64,000 nt of DNA from Rhizobium sullae (GTDB lineage: Bacteria; Pseudomonadota; Alphaproteobacteria; Rhizobiales; Rhizobiaceae), in assembly GCF_900169785.1 (NCBI RefSeq), contig NZ_FWER01000016.1, positions 88,165 to 152,164 on the forward strand, in the 5' to 3' direction. The notes beneath the pieces are model-generated. The model was not told the origin of the DNA and did no database searches. It saw only the letters and a list, made by a program, of their open reading frames with translations. The translations under genes and the position numbers were made by a program. This document shows positions 1-9,056 of this stretch, one piece after another (position 1 is the stretch's first letter; the number at the start of each line of letters is the position of its first letter).

Positions 1-1
1 C

Positions 2-1003
2 CGGCCGGCGAGCTTCAGCCTCGGCAACGTGCTGATGGTGCTCGCCGCGATCCTGCTCGCGGCTGCAGTTCTGTTGCTCGTCGCCTCCAACTGGGAGGCG
101 ATCCCGCGGCTGGTCCGCGTCGGCGCGATCCTCGCCCTGATCTGGGCTGTTTATATCGGCGCGGCGCTGCTGTTTGCCCGCGGGGCTTCGGCGGCTGCCA
201 GCGGCCTGCTCGTCATCGGCGCCCTGAGCTTCGGCGGTGCGATTTCCCTCGTCGGCCAGATGTATCATCTGTCGGGCGACGAGCAGACGGTCATGTATCT
301 CTGGTTCGCGGTTGCGGCTGTGTCTGCAGCCCTTTTCCGCTCAGGCGCCGCGACCGCTATATCAGGCTTCCTGTCCTGGGCTTCATTCGCGGTCTATCTT
401 TCGAATTACGACTCGCGGTGGGTCGGCTTCGATCCCTGGGCGCCGCCGATCATGGCATTGATCGTTGTGGCATTGGTGCGCTTCACGGGCGCTCATCGCG
501 CACGGCATCTTGCCTATCTGCTCGTCGTGGGCTGGCTCACATGGCTCTATGCGTTGCACGAAGATATCCGGGTGGCGATTGCCTTCGTGCTCTGCGGCAT
601 GGCGGCGTTCGTAGCCGTCAGCCTGCCGCCGCTGCGTGGCTCTGCGTTTATAAGGAGTGCGGGTGCTGCGCCGGCATTTTATGCATTCCTGGTGGCGGCG
701 GTCGGATTGCTGTTGCTCAACATAGAGCTCGATGAAGGCTGGCCGCTCGTTCTGGTTGGTATCGCGACGCTCGCAATGGCCGTGCTTGCGATCGCATTGC
801 AGGGTCGAGACAACGGCGCCGTGCGCTATCTTGCCTACGCCACCTTTGCCGCCGAGGTTTTCTATCTTGCTTCCGTCACAGTCGGGTCCATCCTCGGAAC
901 CTCAAGCCTCTTTCTTCTGTCCGGTCTGCTGGTGGCGATCGTCGCCTGGGTGGTGATCCGCCTCGAGAGACGTTTCGGTGCAAGAACGGAGGTGACGGAA
1001 TGA
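2..1003 (+). CDS. DUF2157 domain membrane protein, 5' end cut off by the window
   Basis: The reading frame is open from base 2 and already reads PASFSLGNV before the first ATG at 29, so the true start lies outside the window. About 333 residues are visible. They are almost entirely hydrophobic helices (roughly ten) broken by short polar loops. The N-terminal stretch with ASNWEAIPR followed by a helix and a GQMYHLSG-like loop is typical of DUF2157 proteins, whose function is unknown. It overlaps the next gene by 4 bases (ATGA), and DUF2157 and GDYXXLXY proteins are commonly paired, so the two probably act together in the inner membrane. Family call is from motif recognition only. Confidence 0.8.
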   Translation, partial: RPASFSLGNVLMVLAAILLAAAVLLLVASNWEAIPRLVRVGAILALIWAVYIGAALLFARGASAAASGLLVIGALSFGGAISLVGQMYHLSGDEQTVMYLWFAVAAVSAALFRSGAATAISGFLSWASFAVYLSNYDSRWVGFDPWAPPIMALIVVALVRFTGAHRARHLAYLLVVGWLTWLYALHEDIRVAIAFVLCGMAAFVAVSLPPLRGSAFIRSAGAAPAFYAFLVAAVGLLLLNIELDEGWPLVLVGIATLAMAVLAIALQGRDNGAVRYLAYATFAAEVFYLASVTVGSILGTSSLFLLSGLLVAIVAWVVIRLERRFGARTEVTE

Positions 1004-1590
1004 ACGCGCTGTCTTCGAAGCGTCGATCGGTGAGGGGTTACCTGATCGCGGCCGTCATTGCCGCCGCCCTTCAGACCATCATTCTGGGCTATATCATCGA
1101 AAGCCGCGCGGCGATCCTGCGCAGTGGCGCCGCAGTCCTGCTGAAGACGACACCTGTTGATCCGCGTGATTTTCTGCGTGGCGACTACGTCGTGCTGAAT
1201 TACGAGATTTCGTCGGTGCCGGCACAAACGGTGATCGGCGAACTCCCCACCGTACCGGGCGAGCAGGCGCTCTGGGTCCGCTTGAAAAAGCAGCCGGACG
1301 GGTTCTGGGCAATCGCCGAATCGTCGTTCATGCCGCTTCCCGAGCAGCCTGAAAGCGTCGTGCTCAAGAGCCGTCCTTTTTACAGCTACGGTGTGCGCGC
1401 GACTGATACGATCCGCGCCGAATACGGCATCGAGCGCTACTATGTGCCGGAAGGCCAGGGCAAACCGCTGGAGGAGGCCCGCCAGGACGGCAGCGTTTCG
1501 ATCGCAGCCCGCGTATCGAACGATGGGTCGGCGCAGATCCGCAACCTGCTCGTGGACGGCAAGCCCGCATACGAGGAGCCGCTTTACTGA
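1000..1590 (+). CDS. GDYXXLXY domain protein
   Basis: A 196-residue protein with one N-terminal transmembrane helix (about residues 13-32) and a soluble remainder likely on the periplasmic side. The family signature is visible as LRGDYVVLNYEIS near residue 65, preceded by a TTPVDPRDF motif. Proteins of this family are usually encoded beside DUF2157 membrane proteins, as here, with start and stop overlapping. No enzymatic activity is known for the family. The start at 1000 is fixed by the ATGA overlap and an upstream GGAGGTGACGGA ribosome-binding site inside the preceding gene. Confidence 0.8.
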   Translation: MNALSSKRRSVRGYLIAAVIAAALQTIILGYIIESRAAILRSGAAVLLKTTPVDPRDFLRGDYVVLNYEISSVPAQTVIGELPTVPGEQALWVRLKKQPDGFWAIAESSFMPLPEQPESVVLKSRPFYSYGVRATDTIRAEYGIERYYVPEGQGKPLEEARQDGSVSIAARVSNDGSAQIRNLLVDGKPAYEEPLY

Positions 1591-1741
1591 CTTTGGCGAA
1601 ATGACGGGAGAGGGTCTTGGAGGCCATAAAATCCCTGTCATTTGGCCTTCATTTTTCCTTTGCCTCCACCAAATCGGGTGTTATAGAGACGCGCGCTCCG
1701 GAAGGCCTCATGTCCAGGCATATGCATGCGGTTTTGCGAAC

Positions 1742-1826
<85 letters not shown>

Positions 1827-2014
1827 AAGCTGGCTTGCAGGCGGGGAGACCGGATAGGTCGCCCCCAATTACCCGGCAGGATGGCGCCGTCCCCCTTCGG
1901 GCGGGATGCAATGGAATCTGAGAAAAGCCACGCGCGGCAAATTTTTCCGGCGTCGTGCTCATCGAAACGAAACGGCGTCTGGGCACGGCCGCCACGAAAT
2001 GAAGGTAGGAAGAC

Positions 2015-3493
2015 ATGCAGGTTATCGAAACGCTCGCTGAAGGGCTGAAGCGCGAAATCAAGGTCGTTATCCCGGCCAAGGACATGGAAAGCAAGATGAA
2101 CGAGCGCCTTGCCGACGTAAAGGACAAGGTGCGCATCAATGGTTTCCGTCCCGGCAAGGTTCCGGTCGCCCACCTCAAGAAGGTCTACGGCAAGTCGATC
2201 ATGGCCGATCTCGTCAATGAGATCGTTCGCGAACAGCCGACCCAGATCCTTTCCGGCCGTGGCGAAAAGTCCGCCACGCAGCCGGAAGTCGCGATGACGG
2301 AAGACAAGGACGAGGCTGACAAGATCCTCGCCGCTGAGCAGGATTTCGAATTCACGCTCTCCTATGAAGTTCTGCCGCCGATCGAGCTGAAGTCCGTCAA
2401 GGGAATCAAGATCACCCGCGAAGTCGTTGATATTTCTGACGAAGAGGTCAACGAGCAGGTTCTTAAAGTCGCTGAAAGCGCCCGTTCCTACGAAACCAAG
2501 AAGGGCAAGGCCGCTGATGGCGACCGCGTCACGATGGATTACGTCGGCAAGGTCGACGGCGAAGCCTTCGAAGGCGGCACCGATCAGGGCGCTGAACTCG
2601 TCCTCGGCTCCGGCCGCTTCATTCCGGGCTTTGAAGATCAGCTCGCCGGCGTCAAGGCTGGCGACGAGAAGACCATCACCGTGACCTTCCCGGCCGACTA
2701 TCCGGCCAAGAACCTCGCCGGCAAGGAAGCCACTTTCGACGTCACCGTCAAGGAGGTTGCTGCTCCGGCCGACGTGGAAATCAACGACGAACTGGCAAAG
2801 AAACTCGGCCTCGAATCCGCCGATCGCCTGAAGGAAATCGTCCGCGGCCAGATCGAATCGCAGTACGGCTCGCTGACCCGCCAGAAGGTTAAGCGCCAGA
2901 TCCTCGACCAGCTCGATGAGATGTACAAGTTCGAGACCCCGAAGTCGCTTGTTGAAGCCGAATACAACGGTATCTGGAGCCAGGTGAACAACGACCTCGC
3001 TCAGTCCGGCAAGACTTTCGAGGACGAAGACACGACGGAAGAGAAGGCCAAGGAAGAATACAAGACGCTCGCAGAGCGCCGCGTCCGCCTCGGCCTCGTC
3101 CTCTCGGAAATCGGCGAAAAGGCCGGCGTCGAAGTGAGCGAAGACGAAATGCAGCGCGCAATCTACGAGCAGCTGCGCCAGTATCCGGGCCAGGAAAAGC
3201 AGATCCTCGAGTTCTTCCGCAGCCAGCCGGGTGCCGCCGCTTCGATCCGTGCACCGATCTTCGAAGAAAAGGTCATCGACCATCTGCTGACCGAGATCGA
3301 CGTCACGGACAAGAAGGTCACCAAGGAAGAGCTGCTCGCCGACGAAGAGGGCGAAGGCTCCGAGAAGACCAAGAAGGCCGCGCCGAAGAAGAAGGCAGCC
3401 GCCAAGGCCGAAGCTTCTGAAGGCGAGGAGGCAGATGCTCCGAAGAAGAAGGCCGCTCCGAAGAAGAAGGCCTCCGAAGGCGACGCCGAGTAA
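2015..3493 (+). CDS. tig: Trigger factor
   Basis: Ribosome-associated chaperone and peptidyl-prolyl isomerase, 492 residues. The ribosome-docking signature GFRPGKVP is at residues 43-50. An FKBP-type domain follows at about 160-245 (GDRVTMDYVGKVDG), and the helical C-terminal chaperone domain runs to about 430. The last 50 or so residues are a charged tail with repeated APKKKA blocks, so the protein is longer than the E. coli form (432 residues). The start is supported by GAAGGTAGGAAG upstream. A strong hairpin terminator follows at 3518. It is probably monocistronic. Confidence 0.97.
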   Translation: MQVIETLAEGLKREIKVVIPAKDMESKMNERLADVKDKVRINGFRPGKVPVAHLKKVYGKSIMADLVNEIVREQPTQILSGRGEKSATQPEVAMTEDKDEADKILAAEQDFEFTLSYEVLPPIELKSVKGIKITREVVDISDEEVNEQVLKVAESARSYETKKGKAADGDRVTMDYVGKVDGEAFEGGTDQGAELVLGSGRFIPGFEDQLAGVKAGDEKTITVTFPADYPAKNLAGKEATFDVTVKEVAAPADVEINDELAKKLGLESADRLKEIVRGQIESQYGSLTRQKVKRQILDQLDEMYKFETPKSLVEAEYNGIWSQVNNDLAQSGKTFEDEDTTEEKAKEEYKTLAERRVRLGLVLSEIGEKAGVEVSEDEMQRAIYEQLRQYPGQEKQILEFFRSQPGAAASIRAPIFEEKVIDHLLTEIDVTDKKVTKEELLADEEGEGSEKTKKAAPKKKAAAKAEASEGEEADAPKKKAAPKKKASEGDAE

Positions 3494-3517
3494 TCGGCTT
3501 TTCCGGTTCAATACTTC

Positions 3518-3547
3518 AAGGCCCTGCCGGTTCGGCGGGGCCTTTTT
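3518..3547 (+). terminator. Rho-independent terminator of tig
   Basis: A 12-bp stem (AAGGCCCTGCCG against CGGCGGGGCCTT, one G-T pair) with a 3-base loop, followed by a run of T. It sits 25 bases after the tig stop codon, between tig and the convergent sthA. Confidence 0.88.
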
Positions 3548-3603
3548 CTTTGGCGCAATGCGGGTGCTATGCTGCGGCACTCGCCAAAATGAGGCGGATT
3601 AGT

Positions 3604-5010
3604 CTAGAGTTCCGACTTGATGTCGCCCATGCGGTTCCAGGCGTCGAGGCCGGCGATCTTGTAGGCTTCGGCAAGCGTCGGATAGTTGAAGGTATTCTCG
3701 ACGAAGTATTCGACGGTGCCTTTGAGATTGAGTACTGCCTGGCCGATATGCACCAGTTCGGTGGCCCCTTCGCCGACGATGTGGACGCCCAGCAGACGGC
3801 GGGTCTTCAGCGAGAAGATCATCTTCAGGAGACCGGTGTCGAGGCCCATGATGTGGCCGCGCGAAGTCTCGCGGAAGCGGGCGATGCCGCATTCATAGGG
3901 AATGCCGCGTTCATTGACCTCTTCTTCCGAAAGGCCGCAGGTCGAAATTTCCGGTACGGCGTAGATGCCGTAAGGGAAGTATTTCGGAGGCTCCTTGGCG
4001 ATCGCGCCGACGGCGACGCGGGCGGCGATGCGGCCCTGCTCCATCGACGTCGAGGCGAGGCTCGGAAAGCCGACCACGTCGCCGGCGGCATAGATGTTCG
4101 GCACCGAGGTCTGGAAGGTTTCCGGATTGACCTTCAGGCGGCCGCGGCTGTCGGCCTCGAGGCCGGCGGCGGCAAGGTTGAGCGCGTCCGTCGCCCCCAT
4201 GCGCCCGGCGGCGAAGAGCACCATGTCCGTCGTCAGGTGGCGGCCATTGTCGAGCGTCAGCGCGACTCTGCCGTTGTCGAGCGTCTCCACCTTGTCCGCC
4301 TTCTGGCCGAGCAGCAATTTCATGTTGCGGTCACGGAGCTGGTAGGTGAAATCCTCGATGATCTCCTTGTCGATGAAATCGAGCATGGTCGACTTGGGAT
4401 CGAGGACGGTCACAGCCGTATCGAGGGCGCTGAAGATCGTCGCATATTCGATGCCGATGACGCCTGCGCCGATAACGACCATCGAACGCGGCAATTCCTC
4501 GATATCGAGCAGTTCGTCGCTGTCGATCACCGTCTTGCCGTCGAAGGGCATGTATTCCGGGCGGAAGGGCTTGGTGCCGACGGCAAGCAGGATGCTGGCG
4601 CAGCTGACCTGCATGGTCTCGCCGTCGTCCTTGATCACCTGCAGCGTTGAGGGATCGATGAAGCTCGCCCTGCCGCGGATATGCTGGACGCGGTTGCGCG
4701 CGAACTGGTGCTCGAGCACCTCGACTTCATGGTCGAGCGTGATCAGCAGGCGGCGGCGCAGATCCTCGGCACTGATCTCTTCCTTGACCCGATAGGCGCG
4801 ACCATAGAAGCCGCGCTCGCGCCAGCCGGAGAGGTTGAGTGCCGTCTCGCGGATTGTCTTGGATGGGATGGTGCCGGTATGCACCGAGACGCCGCCGACG
4901 CGCTTGCCCTGTTCGATGACCAGGACCTTCTTGCCGAGCTTCGCAGCCTGGATGGCGCCGCGCCGCCCTGCCGGACCGCTGCCCACAACAACAAGATCGT
5001 ACTGAAACAT
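3604..5010 (-). CDS. sthA: Si-specific NAD(P)+ transhydrogenase (soluble pyridine nucleotide transhydrogenase)
   Basis: FAD flavoprotein of 468 residues that exchanges hydride between NADPH and NAD+ in the cytosol. The N-terminal FAD-binding motif GSGPAG is at 10-15. In the segment GGVSVHTGTIPSK (39-51), Ser42 and Thr47 replace the two redox cysteines of dihydrolipoamide dehydrogenase, which is the mark of SthA within this superfamily. A second nucleotide-binding motif (VVIGAGVIGIEYA) lies in the middle, and GEGATELVHIGQAVL is in the dimerisation domain. I start at the ATG at 5010 (MFQYDLVVVGSG) because the extra upstream residues of the open frame have no family character. Transcribed towards tig, no operon partner. 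Confidence 0.93.
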   Translation of the reverse strand: MFQYDLVVVGSGPAGRRGAIQAAKLGKKVLVIEQGKRVGGVSVHTGTIPSKTIRETALNLSGWRERGFYGRAYRVKEEISAEDLRRRLLITLDHEVEVLEHQFARNRVQHIRGRASFIDPSTLQVIKDDGETMQVSCASILLAVGTKPFRPEYMPFDGKTVIDSDELLDIEELPRSMVVIGAGVIGIEYATIFSALDTAVTVLDPKSTMLDFIDKEIIEDFTYQLRDRNMKLLLGQKADKVETLDNGRVALTLDNGRHLTTDMVLFAAGRMGATDALNLAAAGLEADSRGRLKVNPETFQTSVPNIYAAGDVVGFPSLASTSMEQGRIAARVAVGAIAKEPPKYFPYGIYAVPEISTCGLSEEEVNERGIPYECGIARFRETSRGHIMGLDTGLLKMIFSLKTRRLLGVHIVGEGATELVHIGQAVLNLKGTVEYFVENTFNYPTLAEAYKIAGLDAWNRMGDIKSEL

Positions 5011-5112
5011 GGCTTGGCCCCGGAAATAGGAAATTGGAATCATATTTTGCAGCGCAAAATGTCGCTCATTCACCGGTAGCTGGTCAATGTTACAGTTTCT
5101 ATTCCGGCGACG

Positions 5113-5703
5113 TCACGAGTTCAAAAAGCCAAACATCGGCTCCAGCTTTTCGAAAGTCCGGTCCATCGCATAGGCGCCGATGAAGAACAAGGAAAGGTGC
5201 CCGTAGGTCAGCGAGATCTGCGATTCGGCCGCGATCTCGCCGAGCTTTGCGACGCCGGCTACATAGATGGCCGAGGCAAGCCCAGTACGGTCGGCGCCGG
5301 CCCGACAATGGATGAGCAGCGGCTTCGGGGCGGACGCCATGATCGCCATGAGCCGGCTTCCTTCCTCGATCGTCAACTCCTTGGAGGCCGACATGCGGAA
5401 ATCGATGTGGTTGAGGTTGAGGCTCTTCGCTGTCGCCACTTCATCGTCATACCAGGCCTTGCCGTTCTCGTTACCGCGCAGGTTCAGCACCGTCTTGATG
5501 CCATAGTCCTTCGCCAATTCCTTGAGTTCGTCCGGAGATGGCTGGGAAGCGCGATAGACTTCGCCCGCCACGACCGCGTGAACATTGTTGGAAAGCTGCA
5601 GGTAGCCGAGATAGAGTCCGATGACGGCCGGTGTTATCAGGGCGAGCCGCGCGATCGATTTGTATGTCAGGGGAACATGGAAACGATCGGTCAGTAGGGC
5701 CAT
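5113..5703 (-). CDS. Membrane-anchored tyrosine/dual-specificity phosphatase family protein
   Basis: 196 residues. A hydrophobic N-terminal segment at about 17-36 is likely a signal anchor, placing the catalytic domain on the periplasmic side. The Cys-based phosphatase signature HCRAGADRTG is complete, with nucleophile Cys133 and Arg139. Upstream features NLRGNE (about 74-79) and a SQPSPDEL segment fit the single-domain bacterial phosphatases of this superfamily. The general acid cannot be assigned with confidence. Natural substrate unknown. It stands alone between sthA and the radC remnant. Confidence 0.8.
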   Translation of the reverse strand: MALLTDRFHVPLTYKSIARLALITPAVIGLYLGYLQLSNNVHAVVAGEVYRASQPSPDELKELAKDYGIKTVLNLRGNENGKAWYDDEVATAKSLNLNHIDFRMSASKELTIEEGSRLMAIMASAPKPLLIHCRAGADRTGLASAIYVAGVAKLGEIAAESQISLTYGHLSLFFIGAYAMDRTFEKLEPMFGFLNS

Positions 5704-5787
5704 AGTTGGGGTCCAGTTGGCGTGAAAGCCTGCTAGAGAATGCTATGATGGCTTTTTCATGCCTCCATCTTTGGAAAATCGCAAATG

Positions 5788-6286
5788 TCAGATCAGCCGG
5801 ATGCCCTTGAGCTCGCATGGCTGTCCTTGCCGATGATGATGTGGTCGTGGACGGTGACGCCGAGCGGCTTCGCCGTTTCGATGATCGTCTTCGTCATATC
5901 GATATCGGCGCGCGACGGCGTCGGATCGCCGGATGGATGGTTGTGGACGAGAATGATGGCCGTCGCCGAGAGTTCATGAGCGCGTTTGACGAGCTCGCGC
6001 GGATAGACCGGCGTATAGTCTACCGTTCCGCGGCTCTGGTCCTCCTCGGCGATCAGCGCATTCCGTTTATCGAGGAACAGGATGTTCGCGCCTCATGCGC
6101 CATGGCGGCGTGGCAATACTCGATCACCGCGGTGACCGTGATAGTGCTCTTCCTTCGAAGAGCCGGGGGGCAGGACGGTCTGTTTGCCGAGTGCGGGTTT
6201 TGCGAATCGGCGCTCGTCAGCGGGCGAATGGTGGTCTACGTCGAAAGGCAGTTCACCGTTCGGGAGGAAGAGAGGACCTTTGCCAT
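5788..6286 (-). pseudogene. radC: radC remnant (multiple deletions and frameshifts)
   Basis: On the minus strand the N-terminus of a RadC-type protein is recognisable (FLPNGELPFDVDHH, then EEHYHGHR), but the frame breaks within a few codons of the ATG at 6286. The text then jumps to a late part of the family (IEYCHAAMAHEA), so the middle, where helix-hairpin-helix and central sequence would be, is missing. A further small deletion precedes NILFLDKRNALIAEEDQ. The MPN/JAMM-type motif HNHPSGDPTPSRAD is intact, and another one-base loss shifts the last residues (GIRLI before the stop at 5788). About 500 bp remain of an expected 800 or more. ATG lies 5 bases after the map stop, so this was the second gene of a map-radC operon. 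Confidence 0.85.
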
Positions 6287-6291
6287 TGCGT

Positions 6292-7125
6292 TCACCCGTT
6301 GAGCGGCAGGCCTGGCCGGTCGAGGCCGCCGGGCGAAAGCGTGAAGATCTCGCAGCCGCTGGCCGTAACACCGACGGTGTGTTCGTATTGCGCCGATAGC
6401 GACCGGTCGCGGGTCACCGCCGTCCAGCCGTCGGCCAACACCTTCACATGCGGACGGCCGAGATTGATCATCGGCTCGATCGTAAAGATCATGCCTTCGC
6501 GCAGTTCCGGACCCTCGTTTGCGCGGCCGTAATGCAGGATATTCGGCGAATCGTGGAACAGGCGGCCGACGCCATGGCCACAGAAATCGCGGACGACCGA
6601 GCAGCGCTCGCTTTCCGCATGGGTCTGGATCGCTTCGCCGATCGCGCCAGTGCGTGCGCCGGCGCGGACGGCGGCAATGCCGCGCATCAGCGCTTCATGC
6701 GTGACTTCGAGAAGTCGTTCGGCGGCACGCTTGATCTGCCCGACCGGATACATGCGGCTGGAATCGCCGTGCCAGCCGTCGAGCACGAAGGTGACGTCGA
6801 TATTGACGATATCGCCTTCGCGCAGCGGCTTTGCATCCGGAATGCCGTGGCAGACGACATGGTTGATCGAAGTGCAGGTCGATTTGGTATAGCCGCGATA
6901 ATTGAGCGTCGCCGGATAGGCGCCGTTGTCCATCCCGAATTCGAAGACGAACCGGTCGATCGCATCGGTGGGCAGCCCCGGCCTGACGATCGCGGCAAGC
7001 TCATCGAGGCAGCGGGCGGTCAGCTGGCATGCCTTGCGCATGCCCTCGAACGCCTCGGGGCCGTAGAGCCTTATGGCACCGGTATTCTTCGACGGCGCGG
7101 AGGAAGCTTCGATATAATTCACCAT
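6292..7125 (-). CDS. map: Type I methionine aminopeptidase
   Basis: Removes the initiator methionine from nascent proteins in the cytosol. 277 residues, slightly longer than E. coli MAP owing to an N-terminal extension before the pita-bread fold. The expected metal ligands are all visible: Asp in NIDVTF, Asp in DGWHGDSSRM, His in CGHGVGRLFHDSP, Glu in FTIEPMIN and Glu in SAQYEHTVGV. It was followed directly by radC, now decayed. In related rhizobia sfsA often lies upstream. Here the upstream DNA shows no such gene. Confidence 0.95.
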   Translation of the reverse strand: MVNYIEASSAPSKNTGAIRLYGPEAFEGMRKACQLTARCLDELAAIVRPGLPTDAIDRFVFEFGMDNGAYPATLNYRGYTKSTCTSINHVVCHGIPDAKPLREGDIVNIDVTFVLDGWHGDSSRMYPVGQIKRAAERLLEVTHEALMRGIAAVRAGARTGAIGEAIQTHAESERCSVVRDFCGHGVGRLFHDSPNILHYGRANEGPELREGMIFTIEPMINLGRPHVKVLADGWTAVTRDRSLSAQYEHTVGVTASGCEIFTLSPGGLDRPGLPLNG

Positions 7126-7597
7126 TGGAGGGCCTTAGCAGAAATTGTCTTCATCGTTCATAATGCAGCTATGCCGCGTTCGTCCATCGTGTTCAACTGC
7201 GGCCACGAGATTTGTCTCACTTTGATACGGTGCACCGGCACGCCTTTCCGTTCACGCTGTGGAATCGACCCGTGTTTTGCCTTTGTATTTCAACTCGGAC
7301 GAGGCGCGGGAAATTGCCGCGTTGAGATGAAACTATATGGCGCTTCCCAGCGCCCCGTTCGACGGTTTTTATCCCCATCTTAGGCGCCTCTGCTCGGATA
7401 CCGGCACCTTGGGGCGCAAACCCTGGGAGTTGACGATCAGCTTCACCCTGAGGTTGCGATTTCGTGGGGCGTAGCCTCGAAGGGCGAGGGCAGGTGTGGT
7501 GGCGTGGCGCCCGGCTGCGGACCGAACTGGATCGGCTATCCCGAGGGACTATTTTCATCGGTGGCAAGCAGATACCATTGAGAAATGGGAGAAGAGA
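7126..7597. other. 472-base intergenic region without a recognised gene
   Basis: It separates map (leftward) from the Rid-family gene (rightward). I see only short frames. One, at about 7226-7321 on the plus strand, reads like the C-terminal tail of a protein (ending YFNSDEAREIAALR and a stop) but has no start or recognisable body. The region should hold both divergent promoters. It marks the join between housekeeping DNA and the accessory patch that follows. Confidence 0.5.
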
Positions 7598-8068
7598 ATG
7601 GAACTCGTGACCCACAGGAAATTCAAAAGCGGCTTGTTGATGCCGTGGGGAAAGGGGACGGTCGTGAGCGGAGCCAGGGGATTCGTCTACCTTTCCGGAA
7701 ACACGGCGACCGCCGAGGATTATGATCCGGCCGGCAGGAAGGGAGGGGGCTTCGTTGGCGATGCAGCGGCGCAGTGGCGCGCAATCCTCACGAACATCAA
7801 AGCGGACTTGGAGGAACTCGGCAGCGCGCTCGAATATCTCATTCGGCTGACCTTCTTCGTTAAGGGGCCATTTCCCGATGGCGGCGTTCTGAGCTCTCCG
7901 AATTTTCGCCTGGACGTGATGGACGACTTTTTCGCCGGGCACTGCCCAAAGCACTGCAGCTATAACAACCCGCCACCCTCGGAGGTGATCGGCGTTGCGG
8001 CGCTTGCGCAACCCGACGTCCTTGTTGAGATTGTTGCAGTCGCGGCGCTGGCGGACAAGCCGTCATGA
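7598..8068 (+). CDS. Rid-family (YjgF/YER057c) protein lacking the usual substrate arginine
   Basis: 156 residues with the Rid fold signature: FVYLSGNTA near 29-37, a central helix with DAAAQWRAILTNIKADLEELG, a strand LIRLTFFVKG, and the C-terminal strand LVEIVAVAAL. RidA deaminases carry Arg105 in a PxRSxxxV segment, and here the matching segment is PPPSEVIGV (125-133) with no arginine. So imine deaminase activity is doubtful and a binding role is as likely. It is longer than classic RidA (about 128) because of a loop with cysteines HCPKHC near 115-120. ATG at 7598 has AGAAGAGA upstream. Its stop overlaps the start of the cyclase gene by 4 bases, so the two are translationally coupled. Confidence 0.78.
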   Translation: MELVTHRKFKSGLLMPWGKGTVVSGARGFVYLSGNTATAEDYDPAGRKGGGFVGDAAAQWRAILTNIKADLEELGSALEYLIRLTFFVKGPFPDGGVLSSPNFRLDVMDDFFAGHCPKHCSYNNPPPSEVIGVAALAQPDVLVEIVAVAALADKPS

Positions 8069-8967
8069 GCGAAACGCGACGCAAGCTGACGACCATCTTC
8101 TGCGCCGACGTGCAGGACTATACGCGCCTGATGGGGGCGGACGAGGAGGGCACGCTGGCGATGCTGAAGCGGCATCGCGATGCGATGTCGCGGCTCATCG
8201 GCTCGCATGGCGGGCGGGTGATCAATACCTGGGGCGACGGATTGATCGCCGAATTCCCGAGCGTCGTCGAGGCCGTGCGCGCGGCCGTCGACGTTCAGAA
8301 CGAGCTCGCCGGCCTGAACGCTGCGCGGCCGGCGGACGGGCGCATGCTATTCCGGATCGGCATCAATCTCGGCGACGTGATCGTCGAAGGCGACGATCTC
8401 TATGGCGACGGCGTCAATATCGCCGCGCGGCTCCAGGCGTCTGCCCCTGCCGGCGGGATCGTGATCTCGAACACCGTCTACGACCAGGTCCGCAACAAGG
8501 TGGCCGTCGGGTTCGATTTTCTCGGGCCTTTGGTGGTGAAGAATGTCACGGAACCCGTGCCAAGCTATGCCGTGCGCATCGGCGAAGGCATGGAGAGCAC
8601 GCCGCAGCCGGCGGCTGCAGCGAACCGTCCAGAGGCCCCGGCAGCGACCGATCGGCCGCTCGGCACGAAGGCTCGCAGGATGTTCGGTCTGCTCGCCTTG
8701 TTGAGCGCTGTTCTGGTCGTCATCAATCTTCTCTCCTGGCGGGGCGTCTTCTGGGCGGCATGGCCGCTTCTCGCCTTTGCTGTTCTCTCGGCCATGATAT
8801 GGGTGCGGCGCCAGAACCATGTCGACCGGGGCATTGCCGCCCTCGGCGTCGCCGGGCTTGGCATGATTGCTATCAACCTTCTGTCGTGGCACGGGATATT
8901 CTGGGCGATATGGCCGCTTCTGGGGCTGGCCGCCGCTGCCGCCATTCGATGGGTGATGCGCAGCTGA
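8065..8967 (+). CDS. Class III adenylate/guanylate cyclase with duplicated two-helix membrane module
   Basis: 300 residues. The N-terminal 175 form a class III cyclase catalytic domain. Metal-binding aspartates are in FCADVQDYT (Asp15) and NTWGDGLIAEF (Asp58), and the transition-state region GDGVNIAARLQ is near 113-123. A proline/alanine-rich linker follows. The last 90 residues contain two near-copies of a two-helix unit, INLLSWRGVFWAAWPLL and INLLSWHGIFWAIWPLL, consistent with a tandemly repeated 2TM-type domain and four membrane helices. The catalytic domain is thus N-terminal and cytosolic, the reverse of the usual membrane-first order. Substrate (ATP or GTP) cannot be read safely. ATGA overlap with the Rid gene. 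Confidence 0.85.
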   Translation: MSETRRKLTTIFCADVQDYTRLMGADEEGTLAMLKRHRDAMSRLIGSHGGRVINTWGDGLIAEFPSVVEAVRAAVDVQNELAGLNAARPADGRMLFRIGINLGDVIVEGDDLYGDGVNIAARLQASAPAGGIVISNTVYDQVRNKVAVGFDFLGPLVVKNVTEPVPSYAVRIGEGMESTPQPAAAANRPEAPAATDRPLGTKARRMFGLLALLSAVLVVINLLSWRGVFWAAWPLLAFAVLSAMIWVRRQNHVDRGIAALGVAGLGMIAINLLSWHGIFWAIWPLLGLAAAAAIRWVMRS

Positions 8968-9056
8968 CCCAAGAGTGTATTGGCCGTGCCTGCGGAGCGT
9001 TGCCGTGTTCCCGAATTGCGTATCTTGCGCGGTATTCAGTTGATCGACGAAAAGGC

